38,183 bases of DNA from CAYOPE01 sp964405805 (GCA_964405805.1 CAYOPE010000005.1:1-38183); one strand, 5' to 3'; shown: positions 1-8,247, counted from the stretch's first letter. The notes: a model not told the origin generated them from the letters alone. Numbers and translations: made by a program.

Positions 1-107
1 CTCAGAATGACATACTTGATCCGGGATCCAGTTTCTGCTATCATTCCCAAGCTAATCAGTGTCGCTGATTCGCACTATCACCTATAACCTATCAACTATT
101 ACCTACT
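1..107. repeat. Intergenic repeat remnants upstream of rpsT
   Basis: No gene is visible here. Positions 18-28 form GATCC-G-GGATC, nested between AATGA (6-10) and TCATT (41-45), which looks like a dispersed palindromic repeat. AATCAG and CTGATT around 54-70 form another small hairpin. From about 73 to 107 there are imperfect ACCTAT-like units running into the rpsT start. A convincing Shine-Dalgarno site before rpsT is not visible. That these are genome-wide repeats is an inference from their form. Confidence 0.4.
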
Positions 108-368
108 ATGCCCAATACTAAATCAGCCATGAAAGCCATGCGGCAGTCTATCCGCAGACGAGCTGTGAACCTCAAGGCTCTCGATGCTATCCGAAAAACC
201 AGCAAGCAGTTTAAAAAGCTAGCTACAGCAAAGTCTTCAGATGCCCAGAAAGCTCTCTCAGCAGCCTTCGCAGCACTCGATAAAGCAGCGAAAAAGCACA
301 TCATCCATAAAAACACTGCTAACCGTAAGAAGTCCCGTTTAGCAGCAATGCTGGCAAAAAACAAGTAG
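108..368 (+). CDS. rpsT: 30S ribosomal protein S20
   Basis: S20 binds 16S rRNA and stabilises the 30S subunit. The 86-residue product has the family length and character: it starts MPNTKSAMKAMRQS, is rich in Lys, Arg and Ala, is predicted all-helical, and has the conserved late segment around HKNTANRKKSRLA. It stands alone on the plus strand and is followed by a strong terminator. The start is the only ATG giving the canonical N-terminus. No Shine-Dalgarno sequence is visible upstream. Confidence 0.97.
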   Translation: MPNTKSAMKAMRQSIRRRAVNLKALDAIRKTSKQFKKLATAKSSDAQKALSAAFAALDKAAKKHIIHKNTANRKKSRLAAMLAKNK

Positions 369-372
369 GAAA

Positions 373-427
373 GCAATCCTGACGAAAGTCAGGATCTTTT
401 TTAGACCCTGAAACAAGTTCAGGGTTG
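373..427. repeat. Composite double-palindrome repeat, copy 1
   Basis: Two palindromes in tandem: ATCCTGAC-GAAA-GTCAGGAT (376-395) and CCCTGAA-ACAAG-TTCAGGG (406-424), bracketed by GCAA and TTGC. The reverse complement recurs at 20491-20548 with only a few changes. The element is thus dispersed in this genome; this copy has been used as the rpsT terminator. Confidence 0.85.
376..402 (+). terminator. rpsT intrinsic terminator
   Basis: ATCCTGAC-GAAA-GTCAGGAT forms a perfect 8-bp stem with a GAAA tetraloop, followed by C and six T. It lies 8 nt after the rpsT stop. It is also the first half of a composite repeat (about 373-427) whose near-identical inverted copy lies inside yidD. Confidence 0.9.
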
Positions 428-440
428 CATGCTTCCGCTT

Positions 441-557
441 TTACAAAATTTCTTTTATCTCTGAAAGGTTTCGGACCACTTTCCGAGCCAAGTTCTCCAG
501 CTCTTTGTCTTCGAATTCAGTGTTAATGGCTATGCCATTTTTCGTCAGCGCATTCAT
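441..557 (-). CDS. Possible 38-residue small protein
   Basis: An ATG begins 1 nt after the stop of the EamA gene on the same strand, and the frame stays open for 38 codons to TAA. The peptide starts MNALTKNGIAIN and is charged and helix-prone (segment EFEDKELENLARKVV). It has no signal peptide or membrane segment. Tight spacing suggests translational coupling, but no good ribosome-binding site is visible and a 38-codon frame can arise by chance. Function unknown. Confidence 0.35.
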   Translation of the reverse strand: MNALTKNGIAINTEFEDKELENLARKVVRNLSEIKEIL

Positions 558-558
558 C

Positions 559-1002
559 TCATACTCTTTGGAAAAAATAAATCACAAAAACTCCGGAGAC
601 GATGAGTGCTCCTCCGAGTAATACCGACCAACTCAGATGGGAAGTCCTGAAGAATATCCAAGAAAACAAAATTACAAAAAGTGGATATGAAATTTCGACC
701 AGGCTACCAAGAGTAGCATCTTGGTGCTGAATCACGAGACAAATCAGAACATTGCCAATCACGAAAGCGGAAATTCCAATTAAAAACCAGACCATCAGAC
801 TCTTATGAGCAAGAATTGTCACATAATCCCGATATACTCTACCAGACCAAAGAGCATAAAGGCCCACGGCCACAAAGCCGAACAGCAGATGCGTGCCGAT
901 AAAAGTAGGTACTGACATTTTCTGTAAAACTTTTTCAGCGATGGCATAATCAATCCCCCACAAAACAGCACCCGCTAATGCCACTATTACCCAGGTATTC
1001 AT
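559..1002 (-). CDS. EamA/DMT-family transporter, single domain
   Basis: Integral membrane protein of 147 residues with about five hydrophobic helices, ending in a segment like the last helices of an EamA domain (GGALIVSGVFVIYF). The early WGIDYAIAEKVL and the segment at 90-120 also fit the drug/metabolite transporter superfamily. Canonical members have two EamA repeats and about 300 residues; this has one, like small DMT proteins that act as dimers (family knowledge). The substrate cannot be read from sequence. It lies 11 nt downstream of the nucleotidyltransferase gene, so it is probably in the polA transcript. Confidence 0.8.
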   Translation of the reverse strand: MNTWVIVALAGAVLWGIDYAIAEKVLQKMSVPTFIGTHLLFGFVAVGLYALWSGRVYRDYVTILAHKSLMVWFLIGISAFVIGNVLICLVIQHQDATLGSLVEISYPLFVILFSWIFFRTSHLSWSVLLGGALIVSGVFVIYFFQRV

Positions 1003-1013
1003 AAATTTATAAA

Positions 1014-1649
1014 CTAATCATAAAGATGCTTGACAGCTGCTCTAGCTGCCTGAATTTTTTTGCTACTAGCACCGGGACCGGATATTGCTTTTAGTAAATT
1101 ATAAAATTTCTTATCATGGGATTTGAAAAATTCAAACGCGTGTAACGGATCTTGCGACCATCTGCCTTTTAATTCAAACCAGTGCGTGCTTATTTCCTGA
1201 AAAAGCAAGCCGAGATGGTGGAAAAAGAGCATCGGGTCTAATTGGTATCTAATTACTTTAGCTAATTTTCTCTTATCCCATCTTTCGCGAGCTTGATATT
1301 CAGACGGAGAAAGTTTTTTAGGACCACGAGCGTAAACTTTGGCCGTCGTATCTAATATCTTCCGAGCTTTACCATGCGAGTGATCATAAGTAAGCCTGAC
1401 TTTTTCATAAGGATTCCAGTGGTTCCTCAAAACATCATTTTTTATATCCGATATTTTCTTCAAGTGGATATCTAGTTCTTGCTCCATAAACAACTCCCCT
1501 AAGTATTCATTTCTATTTTTCGTCAGAATAATGATATCCCAGTCACTATCTCCTCGTGCGTAATCTCTAGCACGAGATCCAATAAGAAAAATAGCCAATG
1601 GCTTGTATTTTTTGACTAAATGTTTAACAATTTGTGCTTCCAAATTCAT
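1014..1649 (-). CDS. Nucleotidyltransferase-fold protein (MNT-like)
   Basis: The N-terminal domain shows the minimal nucleotidyltransferase signature: GSRARDYARGDSDWD at about residues 24-38, matching the GS-x-A-x-G-x-SD-x-D pattern whose two Asp bind metal, with a possible third acidic residue in QELDIHL. The C-terminal half (110-211) is helical and resembles HEPN-like partner domains, so this may be a fused NTase-helical protein; this is inference. The start overlaps the polA stop by ATGA, which implies translational coupling. Substrate unknown; antitoxin-like or nucleotidylating roles are possible. Confidence 0.75.
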   Translation of the reverse strand: MNLEAQIVKHLVKKYKPLAIFLIGSRARDYARGDSDWDIIILTKNRNEYLGELFMEQELDIHLKKISDIKNDVLRNHWNPYEKVRLTYDHSHGKARKILDTTAKVYARGPKKLSPSEYQARERWDKRKLAKVIRYQLDPMLFFHHLGLLFQEISTHWFELKGRWSQDPLHAFEFFKSHDKKFYNLLKAISGPGASSKKIQAARAAVKHLYD

Positions 1650-3943
1650 ACTTTCACTTTCTCCATCTCTGACCAGTTGTCGCCGACTTTGGCGTCCACG
1701 AGAAGCGGAACATTTAATTTGTAAGATGACTCCATGATAGGTTTAATTTTGCCAGCCCACTCTTCGGCTTTATCAGTTTCAACTTCAAACACTAATTCAT
1801 CATGCACGGATAGCAGCATGCTCAATTTCGGAAATTGGCGATCAATCTCGATCATGGCCATCTTGATAATGTCTGCAGCTAGTGACTGAATCGGCATATT
1901 TACAGCTTGCCGCTCAGCGCCAGACCTGATGGCAAAGTTGGAAGCATGAATATCTGGGAAATAGCGGATGCGGCCCAGAGGATTGGTCATAAATCCATCT
2001 TGATGAGCGAGTTGGATCAGGCCATTGATGTAAGCGCGCAGCTGCGGGAAAGCTTCGTAATATTTTTTGATGTACTCCGCAGCTTCAGCGCGCTGCATAT
2101 CAGATCGTTCTGATAATCCAAACGCAGACACGCCATACAGAATGCTGAAGTTAATGGTTTTCGCGTCACGGCGCTGACTCGGTGTCACTTCTGACTCCTT
2201 CACGCCGAAGATTCTGGCTGCTGTGGCGGTGTGAAAATCAATTCCTTTCGAAAAAATCTTAATCATCTCTTCATCGCCAGAGAGTGAGGCGGCAATCCGC
2301 AACTCGATCTGAGAATAATCAAGCGACAATAAAACTTTTCCTTTTTCTCCGACAAAAGCTTTGCGGACTTCATTGCCCAGTTCAGTCTTGATCGGAATAT
2401 TTTGCAAATTCGGATTCAATGAGGACAGTCTTCCATGCGCTGAAATGGTTTGATTATAAGTAGTATGGATTCTACCGTCTTTGGCCACCAGTTCTGGCAA
2501 GGAATCAATATAAGTGGACTTAAGTTTCGTGATTTCGCGGTACTCAAAAATCAAATCAATGATCGGGTGCAGGTCACGAAGCTTCTCGAGCTGCTCAGCA
2601 CCAGTGGACAAAGCCTTGGTCTTGCCAGTTTTTCTAATATTTTCAGTGGGGATTTTCAGTTTTTCAAACAAAACTTCTCGAAGCTGGATGGGGGAGGCAA
2701 TATTAAACTCCATTTTCGCTTCTTTGTAAATTTGCTTGGTCAGTTTCTCGACTCTCGCCTGCAATTTTTTACTTAAACTAGAAAGCCAGGCAGTATCAAG
2801 CTTAATCCCGCGCTCCTGCATGCGTGCCAGGACACCCATAAGAGGAATTTCGATCTCTTGGTAAATCTTTAACAACTTTTTTGACTTAGTCAACTTGTCC
2901 GCTAAACCTTTCCAATCAGAAGTTTCATAGCTTCTGCGACCAGGATCCAAAAGATATGCCGCAATCAGAGCCTGAGCTTCATTTTTTATTAATTCATTGG
3001 GCTTACTGGGTTTCTTCGGAGCCTCGATTACTTCTTCTTCAATCTTGGCTTCAAATTTTTTCGAAACTTTGGGCAATCTCGCATCTAAAGCCTTGATTCC
3101 GATCGCATGCAGCAACTTCATAACCATTGCCTGATCATAATCGCCAAGCTTAGTAGCCTCAAAGTCGAAATCGAGACTATTTTTCTGGTCAATATGCGCC
3201 AGCTTCTGGGATAGATATGCTTTGTCTTTACCCTCAATGAGTTTTTTCAGAGTTCCAGCTTTAATCTTGTCTGATTTGCGAGCCACAGCTTCGTACACTC
3301 CATCAAGAGAACCAAAAGTCTTGATCAATTCCGCAGCGCCCTTCTCGCCAATCCCTGGCACGCCCGGAATATTATCTGAAGTGTCGCCTTTAATAGCTTT
3401 GTAATCCACCCACTGACTCGGATGCAGGCCATAAATCTCGACCATCTTCTCCGGGTCGAAAATCTGAATGTCAGAAAACCCAACTTTAAATCTGTAAACT
3501 TGCGTATGATTATCAATCAGCTGCAGCAAATCCAAATCCCCAGTGACGATGATGTTGAGAACATCTTTCGCAGTCTTGTGTGAAATAATACCAAGCAAAT
3601 CATCAGCTTCGAAGCCGACTTTTTCGTAAATAGGGATATCCAGAGCGGTCAGAATTTCTTTCAGCTTTGGCAGCTGCATGGTCAGCTCGTCAGGAGTGGC
3701 TTTTCTGGTCGCTTTGTAATCAGCGGACAATGTATCACGGAAAGTTTTCCCTGGCACATCAAAGGTTACGAGCGCATGAGTCGGCTTAATATCAACTAGC
3801 GCTTTAAAAAACATGGACAAAAATCCGAAAATCGCACCTGTCGGAAACCCGCCAGGCCCAGTCATATTTGGCAGCGCATGAAAAGCTCTGTGAAACAGCG
3901 CATGCCCATCGATTAGTAAAAGTTTCTGCTTGAAATTTGTCAT
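1646..3943 (-). CDS. polA: DNA polymerase I without 3'-5' exonuclease domain
   Basis: Fills gaps and removes RNA primers during replication and repair. From MTNF the product has 765 residues. Residues 1-290 are the 5'-3' exonuclease (LLIDGHALFHRAFHA, VTGDLDLLQLI, GDTSDNIPGVPGIGEKGA). The polymerase domain has motif A (LDYSQIELRIAASLSGD), motif B (RRDAKTINFSILYG) and motif C (SVHDELVFE). Between them only about 80 residues remain where E. coli Pol I has a proofreading domain of nearly 200, so proofreading has been lost. The frame opens 14 codons earlier, but those codons overlap the upstream gene; MTNFKQKLLLIDG is the family-like start. Confidence 0.96.
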   Translation of the reverse strand: MTNFKQKLLLIDGHALFHRAFHALPNMTGPGGFPTGAIFGFLSMFFKALVDIKPTHALVTFDVPGKTFRDTLSADYKATRKATPDELTMQLPKLKEILTALDIPIYEKVGFEADDLLGIISHKTAKDVLNIIVTGDLDLLQLIDNHTQVYRFKVGFSDIQIFDPEKMVEIYGLHPSQWVDYKAIKGDTSDNIPGVPGIGEKGAAELIKTFGSLDGVYEAVARKSDKIKAGTLKKLIEGKDKAYLSQKLAHIDQKNSLDFDFEATKLGDYDQAMVMKLLHAIGIKALDARLPKVSKKFEAKIEEEVIEAPKKPSKPNELIKNEAQALIAAYLLDPGRRSYETSDWKGLADKLTKSKKLLKIYQEIEIPLMGVLARMQERGIKLDTAWLSSLSKKLQARVEKLTKQIYKEAKMEFNIASPIQLREVLFEKLKIPTENIRKTGKTKALSTGAEQLEKLRDLHPIIDLIFEYREITKLKSTYIDSLPELVAKDGRIHTTYNQTISAHGRLSSLNPNLQNIPIKTELGNEVRKAFVGEKGKVLLSLDYSQIELRIAASLSGDEEMIKIFSKGIDFHTATAARIFGVKESEVTPSQRRDAKTINFSILYGVSAFGLSERSDMQRAEAAEYIKKYYEAFPQLRAYINGLIQLAHQDGFMTNPLGRIRYFPDIHASNFAIRSGAERQAVNMPIQSLAADIIKMAMIEIDRQFPKLSMLLSVHDELVFEVETDKAEEWAGKIKPIMESSYKLNVPLLVDAKVGDNWSEMEKVKV

Positions 3944-3948
3944 TAAAT

Positions 3949-4704
3949 TTATAAGCTTAGTTCTTGTTTCTTCGCAGCATGCCAATCGCTTTCATAAAAA
4001 TTTTGAAGAATACTCCCGGCTTTTTCTTTGTATGCAATTATTCCTGGGTCATTCGCATGTTCTGGATAGTAATCAAAGTTAGGTTCAGCCTCCTCATATA
4101 TGCCAGTGCCTGAAATTTGTGAATCCTCTAATTGCTTGACCTGGCCTGTTTTGATCCAGTCCGCAAAATCTAGTATTGCTGTATCTGGATAGCCTCGGAC
4201 AATGCCTGCGAGAACATCATAACCTTTGGGTGAACTCCCAACTTCCTCAGCGGCTTCAATTCCTTGAATTAACTTTTGCCTCCACTTTACCAGTCCTTCC
4301 CAACCTTCTTCTCTGGCAAATGGTGTCACCCCGGGGAGTTTGCTAATTTTACTTATTCTTTCGATCCCTGGCAAACTATCGAGTGACACCATTTGAGTAT
4401 TTTGCTCAGTAGCAGGTGCGCGGAATGGTTTGCCTGCAAGTCTAAAATGGATCTGTTCGTCGATCTGGTTTAAAATTTCTAAATCCCGAGTTAGTTGCTG
4501 CAATGTTCCTTCGTCTTTTATATGAATAAAAAATTCTGTCATCCCTTTCATACCAGCTAAAGTCAGCACAACGTTTGACTCCACGAGGGCGTGGCGTAAA
4601 TTTGGAGAAACTTGCTCAAATTTTGCTTTTATTAAGTCAACAACTTGGGCAGCAGTTCTTGGTTCAGGTACTAAATTTTGTTCGACCTCTCTTGATTCCA
4701 CCAT
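3949..4704 (-). CDS. Hypothetical protein
   Basis: A 251-residue acidic, soluble-looking protein with no signal peptide or membrane helix. Not recognised. Segments such as VDLIKAKFEQVSPNLRHAL and LVKWRQKLIQGIEAAEEV look helical. The frame extends to 4812, but ATG at 4704 is preferred: the upstream gene's terminator (4718-4744) lies inside the longer frame, and a -10-like TATGAT (4711-4716) sits exactly 6 nt before this ATG, fitting leaderless transcription. It ends 5 nt before the polA start, so it may lead the polA operon. Confidence 0.7.
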   Translation of the reverse strand: MVESREVEQNLVPEPRTAAQVVDLIKAKFEQVSPNLRHALVESNVVLTLAGMKGMTEFFIHIKDEGTLQQLTRDLEILNQIDEQIHFRLAGKPFRAPATEQNTQMVSLDSLPGIERISKISKLPGVTPFAREEGWEGLVKWRQKLIQGIEAAEEVGSSPKGYDVLAGIVRGYPDTAILDFADWIKTGQVKQLEDSQISGTGIYEEAEPNFDYYPEHANDPGIIAYKEKAGSILQNFYESDWHAAKKQELSL

Positions 4705-4716
4705 ACCCCAATCATA
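4705..4716 (-). promoter_or_regulatory. Leaderless -10 element for the gene starting at 4704
   Basis: On the minus strand TATGAT is followed by exactly six bases and ATG, so the predicted transcription start coincides with the start codon. It follows directly on the T-run of the upstream terminator. No clear -35 hexamer is visible. Confidence 0.5.
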
Positions 4717-4717
4717 C

Positions 4718-4744
4718 CAAAAAACCCCGCCGGTTGGCGAGGGT
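4718..4744 (-). terminator. Terminator of the cupin gene
   Basis: On the minus strand ACCCTCGCC-AACC-GGCGGGGT forms a GC-rich hairpin (one bulge) followed by TTTTTT. It starts right after the stop codon at 4745-4747. Confidence 0.8.
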
Positions 4745-5113
4745 TTATCTTCCAAAATCATCTTGATAGCGCACGATGTCATTCTCATCAAAGTCGCCGA
4801 AACTAATCTCAATAAAAACTAAAGGTTTCTCAGCATGGGTATTTGCTATTCGATGCTTTGTCCCGATTGGAACCTCAATTTTACTTTCTGGTTGAACTAA
4901 AATCTCTTCATCGTCTAATGCTACGGTTCCTTCTCCTGCAATAACCAACCAGTGTTCTTTACGCTTCGTGTGAGACTGAAGAGACAATCGTTTTTTTGGG
5001 TGAACTGTAATTTTTTTGATTACAACATCTTTGCCACCATTTTGGCTAAACTCATGTATAACCTCAAAGCTACCCCAAGGCCGCTCTTCGTATTGTTTTG
5101 CATTCTTCGCCAT
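4745..5113 (-). CDS. Cupin protein, mannose-6-phosphate isomerase type II-like
   Basis: A 122-residue single-domain cupin like the C-terminal isomerase domain of bifunctional mannose-1-phosphate guanylyltransferase/mannose-6-phosphate isomerases. Family features are RPWGSFEV near the start, the metal-binding stretch around LSLQSHTKRKEHW (His residues), GEGTVAL, VPIGTKHRIANTH, and the C-terminal DIVRYQDDFGR. The partner guanylyltransferase domain is absent from the window. It probably isomerises a sugar phosphate for surface polysaccharide, but this is inferred from the family. It starts 2 nt after the aldo/keto reductase stop, so the two are co-transcribed. Confidence 0.85.
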   Translation of the reverse strand: MAKNAKQYEERPWGSFEVIHEFSQNGGKDVVIKKITVHPKKRLSLQSHTKRKEHWLVIAGEGTVALDDEEILVQPESKIEVPIGTKHRIANTHAEKPLVFIEISFGDFDENDIVRYQDDFGR

Positions 5114-5115
5114 AA

Positions 5116-6072
5116 TTAGTCAAAATACGGGATCTTCCACCATTCGTAGGGATCAACCACTCGCATCTTCTTATCTAGTTTGTTCAGGGTATCCATCTCT
5201 TCTGTAGATAGTTCAAAGTCGTAAATATCGATATTTTGCTTGAGGTTGTCAGGGCTTAAACTTTTCGGGATGACAATAGTATTTCTCTGGATAGCCCATC
5301 GCAAAACTATTTGAGCAGGAGATTTAGAATGATTTTTTCCAATCGCAACTACTTGTGGCTCTTCCAGGAGAATTGTTTGATTGTGTTCTTTGGCCCGCGT
5401 AGGATTCGCAAGCGGTGAATAACCAGTAACAGCAATATTATGGAAGCGACAAAACTCGATCATTCTTGTCTGAGCATTGTAAGGATGTACTTCAATCTGA
5501 TTAACAGCCGGGATAACTTTCGCATAGCTTAACAAATCGATGAGCATAGGCGCTGTAAAATTTGAAACCCCGATTGCCTTCACCGATCCTGCTTTGTAAA
5601 GTTCTTCCAGCGCTTCCCAAGTTTCGCGAATAGAAACTTTTTCAGTGATTAACATGCCATCGGGACCTACTTGTTCCGAGTAGCGTCCAAACTGATTAGC
5701 GACATTACTATCATTTGGCGGAATCGCAATCCCCCAATGCACCAAATACAAATCTAAGTAATCTACTTGCAGATCTTCTAAACTTTTCTCATAGGCTGGC
5801 CTGACTCTATCTTTCGGATGCTCCGAATTCCAGAGCTTGCTGGTGATAAAAACTTCTTCTCGTTTAAGCTTACCGGTCGAAAAAACAGTCTTAAAAACTT
5901 CTCCGATCTCTTTTTCGTTTTTATATATCGCAGCACAGTCAATGTGTCGATAACCTGCTACTTCTAGCGCATTCTTCACAGCAGCCCCCACCTCATTGGC
6001 CTGAGACTTCCAAGTACCCAACCCTACGTTTGGCATCTGAGCACCGGTATTTAAAGTAATATACTTTTCCAT
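5116..6072 (-). CDS. Aldo/keto reductase
   Basis: NAD(P)H-dependent reductase of carbonyl compounds, cytoplasmic, 318 residues, TIM-barrel family. The catalytic tetrad is visible: Asp and Tyr in HIDCAAIYKNE, Lys in ITSKLWN, His in LYLVHWG. Also present are GVSNFTAPM, VNQIEVHPYN, and the cofactor segment IPKSLSPDNLKQNI. Specific substrate unknown. It lies between a bidirectional terminator upstream and the co-directional cupin gene downstream. A -10 TATGAT sits exactly 6 nt before ATG, suggesting a leaderless mRNA. Confidence 0.93.
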   Translation of the reverse strand: MEKYITLNTGAQMPNVGLGTWKSQANEVGAAVKNALEVAGYRHIDCAAIYKNEKEIGEVFKTVFSTGKLKREEVFITSKLWNSEHPKDRVRPAYEKSLEDLQVDYLDLYLVHWGIAIPPNDSNVANQFGRYSEQVGPDGMLITEKVSIRETWEALEELYKAGSVKAIGVSNFTAPMLIDLLSYAKVIPAVNQIEVHPYNAQTRMIEFCRFHNIAVTGYSPLANPTRAKEHNQTILLEEPQVVAIGKNHSKSPAQIVLRWAIQRNTIVIPKSLSPDNLKQNIDIYDFELSTEEMDTLNKLDKKMRVVDPYEWWKIPYFD

Positions 6073-6084
6073 GCCTTCATCATA
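6073..6084 (-). promoter_or_regulatory. Leaderless -10 element for the aldo/keto reductase gene
   Basis: Minus-strand TATGAT-GAAGGC-ATG. The six-base gap places transcription start at the A of ATG. The GAAGG could be mistaken for a ribosome-binding site but is only 1 nt from the ATG, too close to act as one. Confidence 0.55.
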
Positions 6085-6086
6085 TC

Positions 6087-6116
6087 AAAAAACCGCCTCT
6101 TTATCGAGGCGGTTTT
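6087..6116. terminator. Bidirectional terminator
   Basis: ACCGCCTC-TTTATC-GAGGCGGT with an A-run on the left and a T-run on the right. On the minus strand it follows the stop of the unknown gene at 6119 and ends in TTTTTT just before the aldo/keto reductase promoter. Confidence 0.85.
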
Positions 6117-6118
6117 CT

Positions 6119-6532
6119 TTAGGCTGCTTCTTCTTTTTTATCAGGACCGAATCTCTCTCTTATATCTCTTTTAGATTTCTCAACTTTTTCCAATTCTTCG
6201 GCAATATCCGCAGCTTCAGATGGTCCACTATTTGCATTAATCAAATCTTCCACCGTAACTTTCTTCTGTAATTCTCCCCCATCAGGAGTGGGCTTAGTCA
6301 TGAGCAGTTTACCATCAGGTAATTTTTTTCTGCCTTGCCAGCCCGCATCTAGAGGTCGAAATGAATTACCAGGTTCTGGACTTCGAAAAATATTCCAAGT
6401 TGTGCCTGGAGCTAAAAACCGATCCTCGGGAGTAATTTTTTCAGTTCGATCGGCTTCATTATTTTCTGGAGCTTTCCAGTTCGCCCAATTAGCTCCTGTG
6501 CGTGGGTCATGCTCTTGTTCTGATGTTTGCAT
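6119..6532 (-). CDS. Hypothetical protein
   Basis: A 137-residue hydrophilic, proline- and charge-rich protein without signal peptide or membrane helix, probably partly disordered. The C-terminal part (VEDLINANSG to the end, about 93-137) looks helical with many Glu and Lys. Not recognised. ATG at 6532 is chosen over an in-frame TTG three codons upstream. It is driven by the best promoter seen in the window (6562-6590, full sigma70 consensus), so it is probably strongly expressed. Confidence 0.65.
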   Translation of the reverse strand: MQTSEQEHDPRTGANWANWKAPENNEADRTEKITPEDRFLAPGTTWNIFRSPEPGNSFRPLDAGWQGRKKLPDGKLLMTKPTPDGGELQKKVTVEDLINANSGPSEAADIAEELEKVEKSKRDIRERFGPDKKEEAA

Positions 6533-6561
6533 ATTTATCAATCTAGTTAATTAAACAATAT

Positions 6562-6590
6562 ATTATATACCTTTTTGACGGTTTTGTCAA
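6562..6590 (-). promoter_or_regulatory. Consensus sigma70 promoter
   Basis: On the minus strand TTGACA (6585-6590), a 17-nt spacer and TATAAT (6562-6567): both hexamers and the spacing match the consensus perfectly. The predicted start near 6555 gives a leader of about 23 nt to the gene starting at 6532. Confidence 0.85.
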
Positions 6591-6591
6591 G

Positions 6592-6611
6592 CCTGCCTGC
6601 CGGCAGGCAGG
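6592..6611. repeat. 20-bp perfect palindrome CCTGCCTGC/GCAGGCAGG
   Basis: A perfect 20-bp self-complementary sequence between the pilB stop (6613-6615) and the -35 box of the next gene. It has no T-run on the minus strand, so it is not a standard terminator. By form it is a dispersed palindromic repeat; its copy number elsewhere cannot be seen. Confidence 0.75.
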
Positions 6612-6612
6612 G

Positions 6613-8247
6613 CTACTCCTCAGTGACTCGAAAGACTTCTTCGATGTCTGTAATGCCAGCTAAGGCTTTCAGAACACCGTCCTGGGCCATAGTGATCATA
6701 CCTTCGGCGATGGCTTGGTTTTTTATCTCTGTAGTAGTCGCACCTTTCGTGATCATTTTCTCAATTTCGTCAGAAATAGTAAAGACTTCATGCACGCCGA
6801 TGCGTCCTTTGTAGCCCAAGCCGTTACATTTTTCGCAGCCCGGACTATGATAGAAAACCAGGCGCTTGGGTACTTCGGCTTGCGAAGCTTTCGGAATACT
6901 TTTCAGAATTAGTTCTACTCGAGCCAGTAAATTTTCTGGTAAACTGTATTCTTGTTTACAGGCCGTACAGATTTTTCTCACCAATCTCTGACCAATGATC
7001 GCATTAATCGAAGGAGCCAGCACAAATGGCTTGACCCCTAAGTCTAAGAGTCTGGGGATGGCAGAGGGCGCGTCGTTGGTATGCAGAGTCGAAAGTACGA
7101 TGTGCCCAGTCAACGCTGCTTGGCAGGCAATTTCTGCGGTTTCCAGATCGCGCATTTCACCGACCATGATGATGTCAGGGTCTTGTCGCAAAATTGCTCT
7201 TAATCCATCGGCAAAAGTCATGCCCGCGCGCGCATCGATCGGAGTCTGGGTAATCCCTGCAATTTTATATTCCACAGGATCTTCCAAGGTGATAATTTTC
7301 ACACCTGGCTCATTGAGTTTATTTAAAATGGCATAGAGGGTCGTAGTTTTTCCACTACCTGTAGGTCCTGTCGTCAGAATCATACCATTTGGCTTTTCCA
7401 TTTCTGCGAGAATTCTTTTTTCCGCAAGCCCGACAATGCCCAATTCTTGAAACTTCAAATTGCTTTTGTCCTGTCGCAGCAGTCGCATGACCACTGACTC
7501 ACCATAAGCTGAAGGAATCACTGAGACACGGATGTCTACAGGCTGGCCGTCAAAGGTCAGACTGAAACTGCCATCCTGAGGAACAGCTGTAACGTTTAGC
7601 TTGAGCCTGGACAAAATTTTAATTCTCGAGATTATCTGATGATGCAAATCTAAACTGATGGCTGCTGTATCCTGAAGTACCCCGTCAATACGAAATCGGA
7701 CTTTCAAACTTTGTGATTCGGGTTCTAGATGAATGTCTGAGGCATCGAGATTCAGTGCAGCGCCGACTATCTGATCGATCATCTCTGTGGCTGGGACGTT
7801 TTCAAACTTTTTGGCGATCTCTGATAGAGCACCAACCTTGACATCCTTACTCAAAATTTTCGTTTCTTCTGAACGCTTGCGCGCGACAATTATTTTGTCG
7901 TATTCCAAAAACACATGGTTGAAACTACTTTGAGAAACCAGAAAGACATCGACACTATAGCCAGCCTCTTTGAGTTTACTGATGACGCTTTTCTGTGAAT
8001 CTAAGACCTTGGTCACTCCCAGTTTGACAGTGCGACCTTCTTTATAAAAAACTAGTATATTGAATGCTTCTGCATCATGCTTGGGAATCAAATTCAAAGC
8101 CTGCGTATCAATCGGGAATCCGTAAAGATTCATGTACGCAATTTTTTGCTTGAGAGCTGATTTTTTGGTTTCTTCTTCTTCGAATTTACGATCAAGCTCG
8201 GAGTAGACTTGCTTGACGCGTAAAGCCTTATCCTGCTGACTTAGCAT
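6613..8247 (-). CDS. pilB: Type IV pilus/type II secretion assembly ATPase
   Basis: Hexameric cytoplasmic ATPase that powers pilin polymerisation; 544 residues. An N-terminal GspE-N-like domain (about 40-120) is followed by the ATPase core with Walker A GPTGSGKTTT (about 294-303), Asp box, Walker B region IIMVGEMRDLETA, His box HTNDAPSAIPRL, and a zinc site of two CxxC pairs (CTAC and CEKC). No other pilus genes are in the window, so PilB versus GspE rests on similarity only. A TATAAT 6 nt before ATG lies in the end of the preceding DHH gene and indicates an independent leaderless transcript. Confidence 0.92.
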   Translation of the reverse strand: MLSQQDKALRVKQVYSELDRKFEEEETKKSALKQKIAYMNLYGFPIDTQALNLIPKHDAEAFNILVFYKEGRTVKLGVTKVLDSQKSVISKLKEAGYSVDVFLVSQSSFNHVFLEYDKIIVARKRSEETKILSKDVKVGALSEIAKKFENVPATEMIDQIVGAALNLDASDIHLEPESQSLKVRFRIDGVLQDTAAISLDLHHQIISRIKILSRLKLNVTAVPQDGSFSLTFDGQPVDIRVSVIPSAYGESVVMRLLRQDKSNLKFQELGIVGLAEKRILAEMEKPNGMILTTGPTGSGKTTTLYAILNKLNEPGVKIITLEDPVEYKIAGITQTPIDARAGMTFADGLRAILRQDPDIIMVGEMRDLETAEIACQAALTGHIVLSTLHTNDAPSAIPRLLDLGVKPFVLAPSINAIIGQRLVRKICTACKQEYSLPENLLARVELILKSIPKASQAEVPKRLVFYHSPGCEKCNGLGYKGRIGVHEVFTISDEIEKMITKGATTTEIKNQAIAEGMITMAQDGVLKALAGITDIEEVFRVTEE

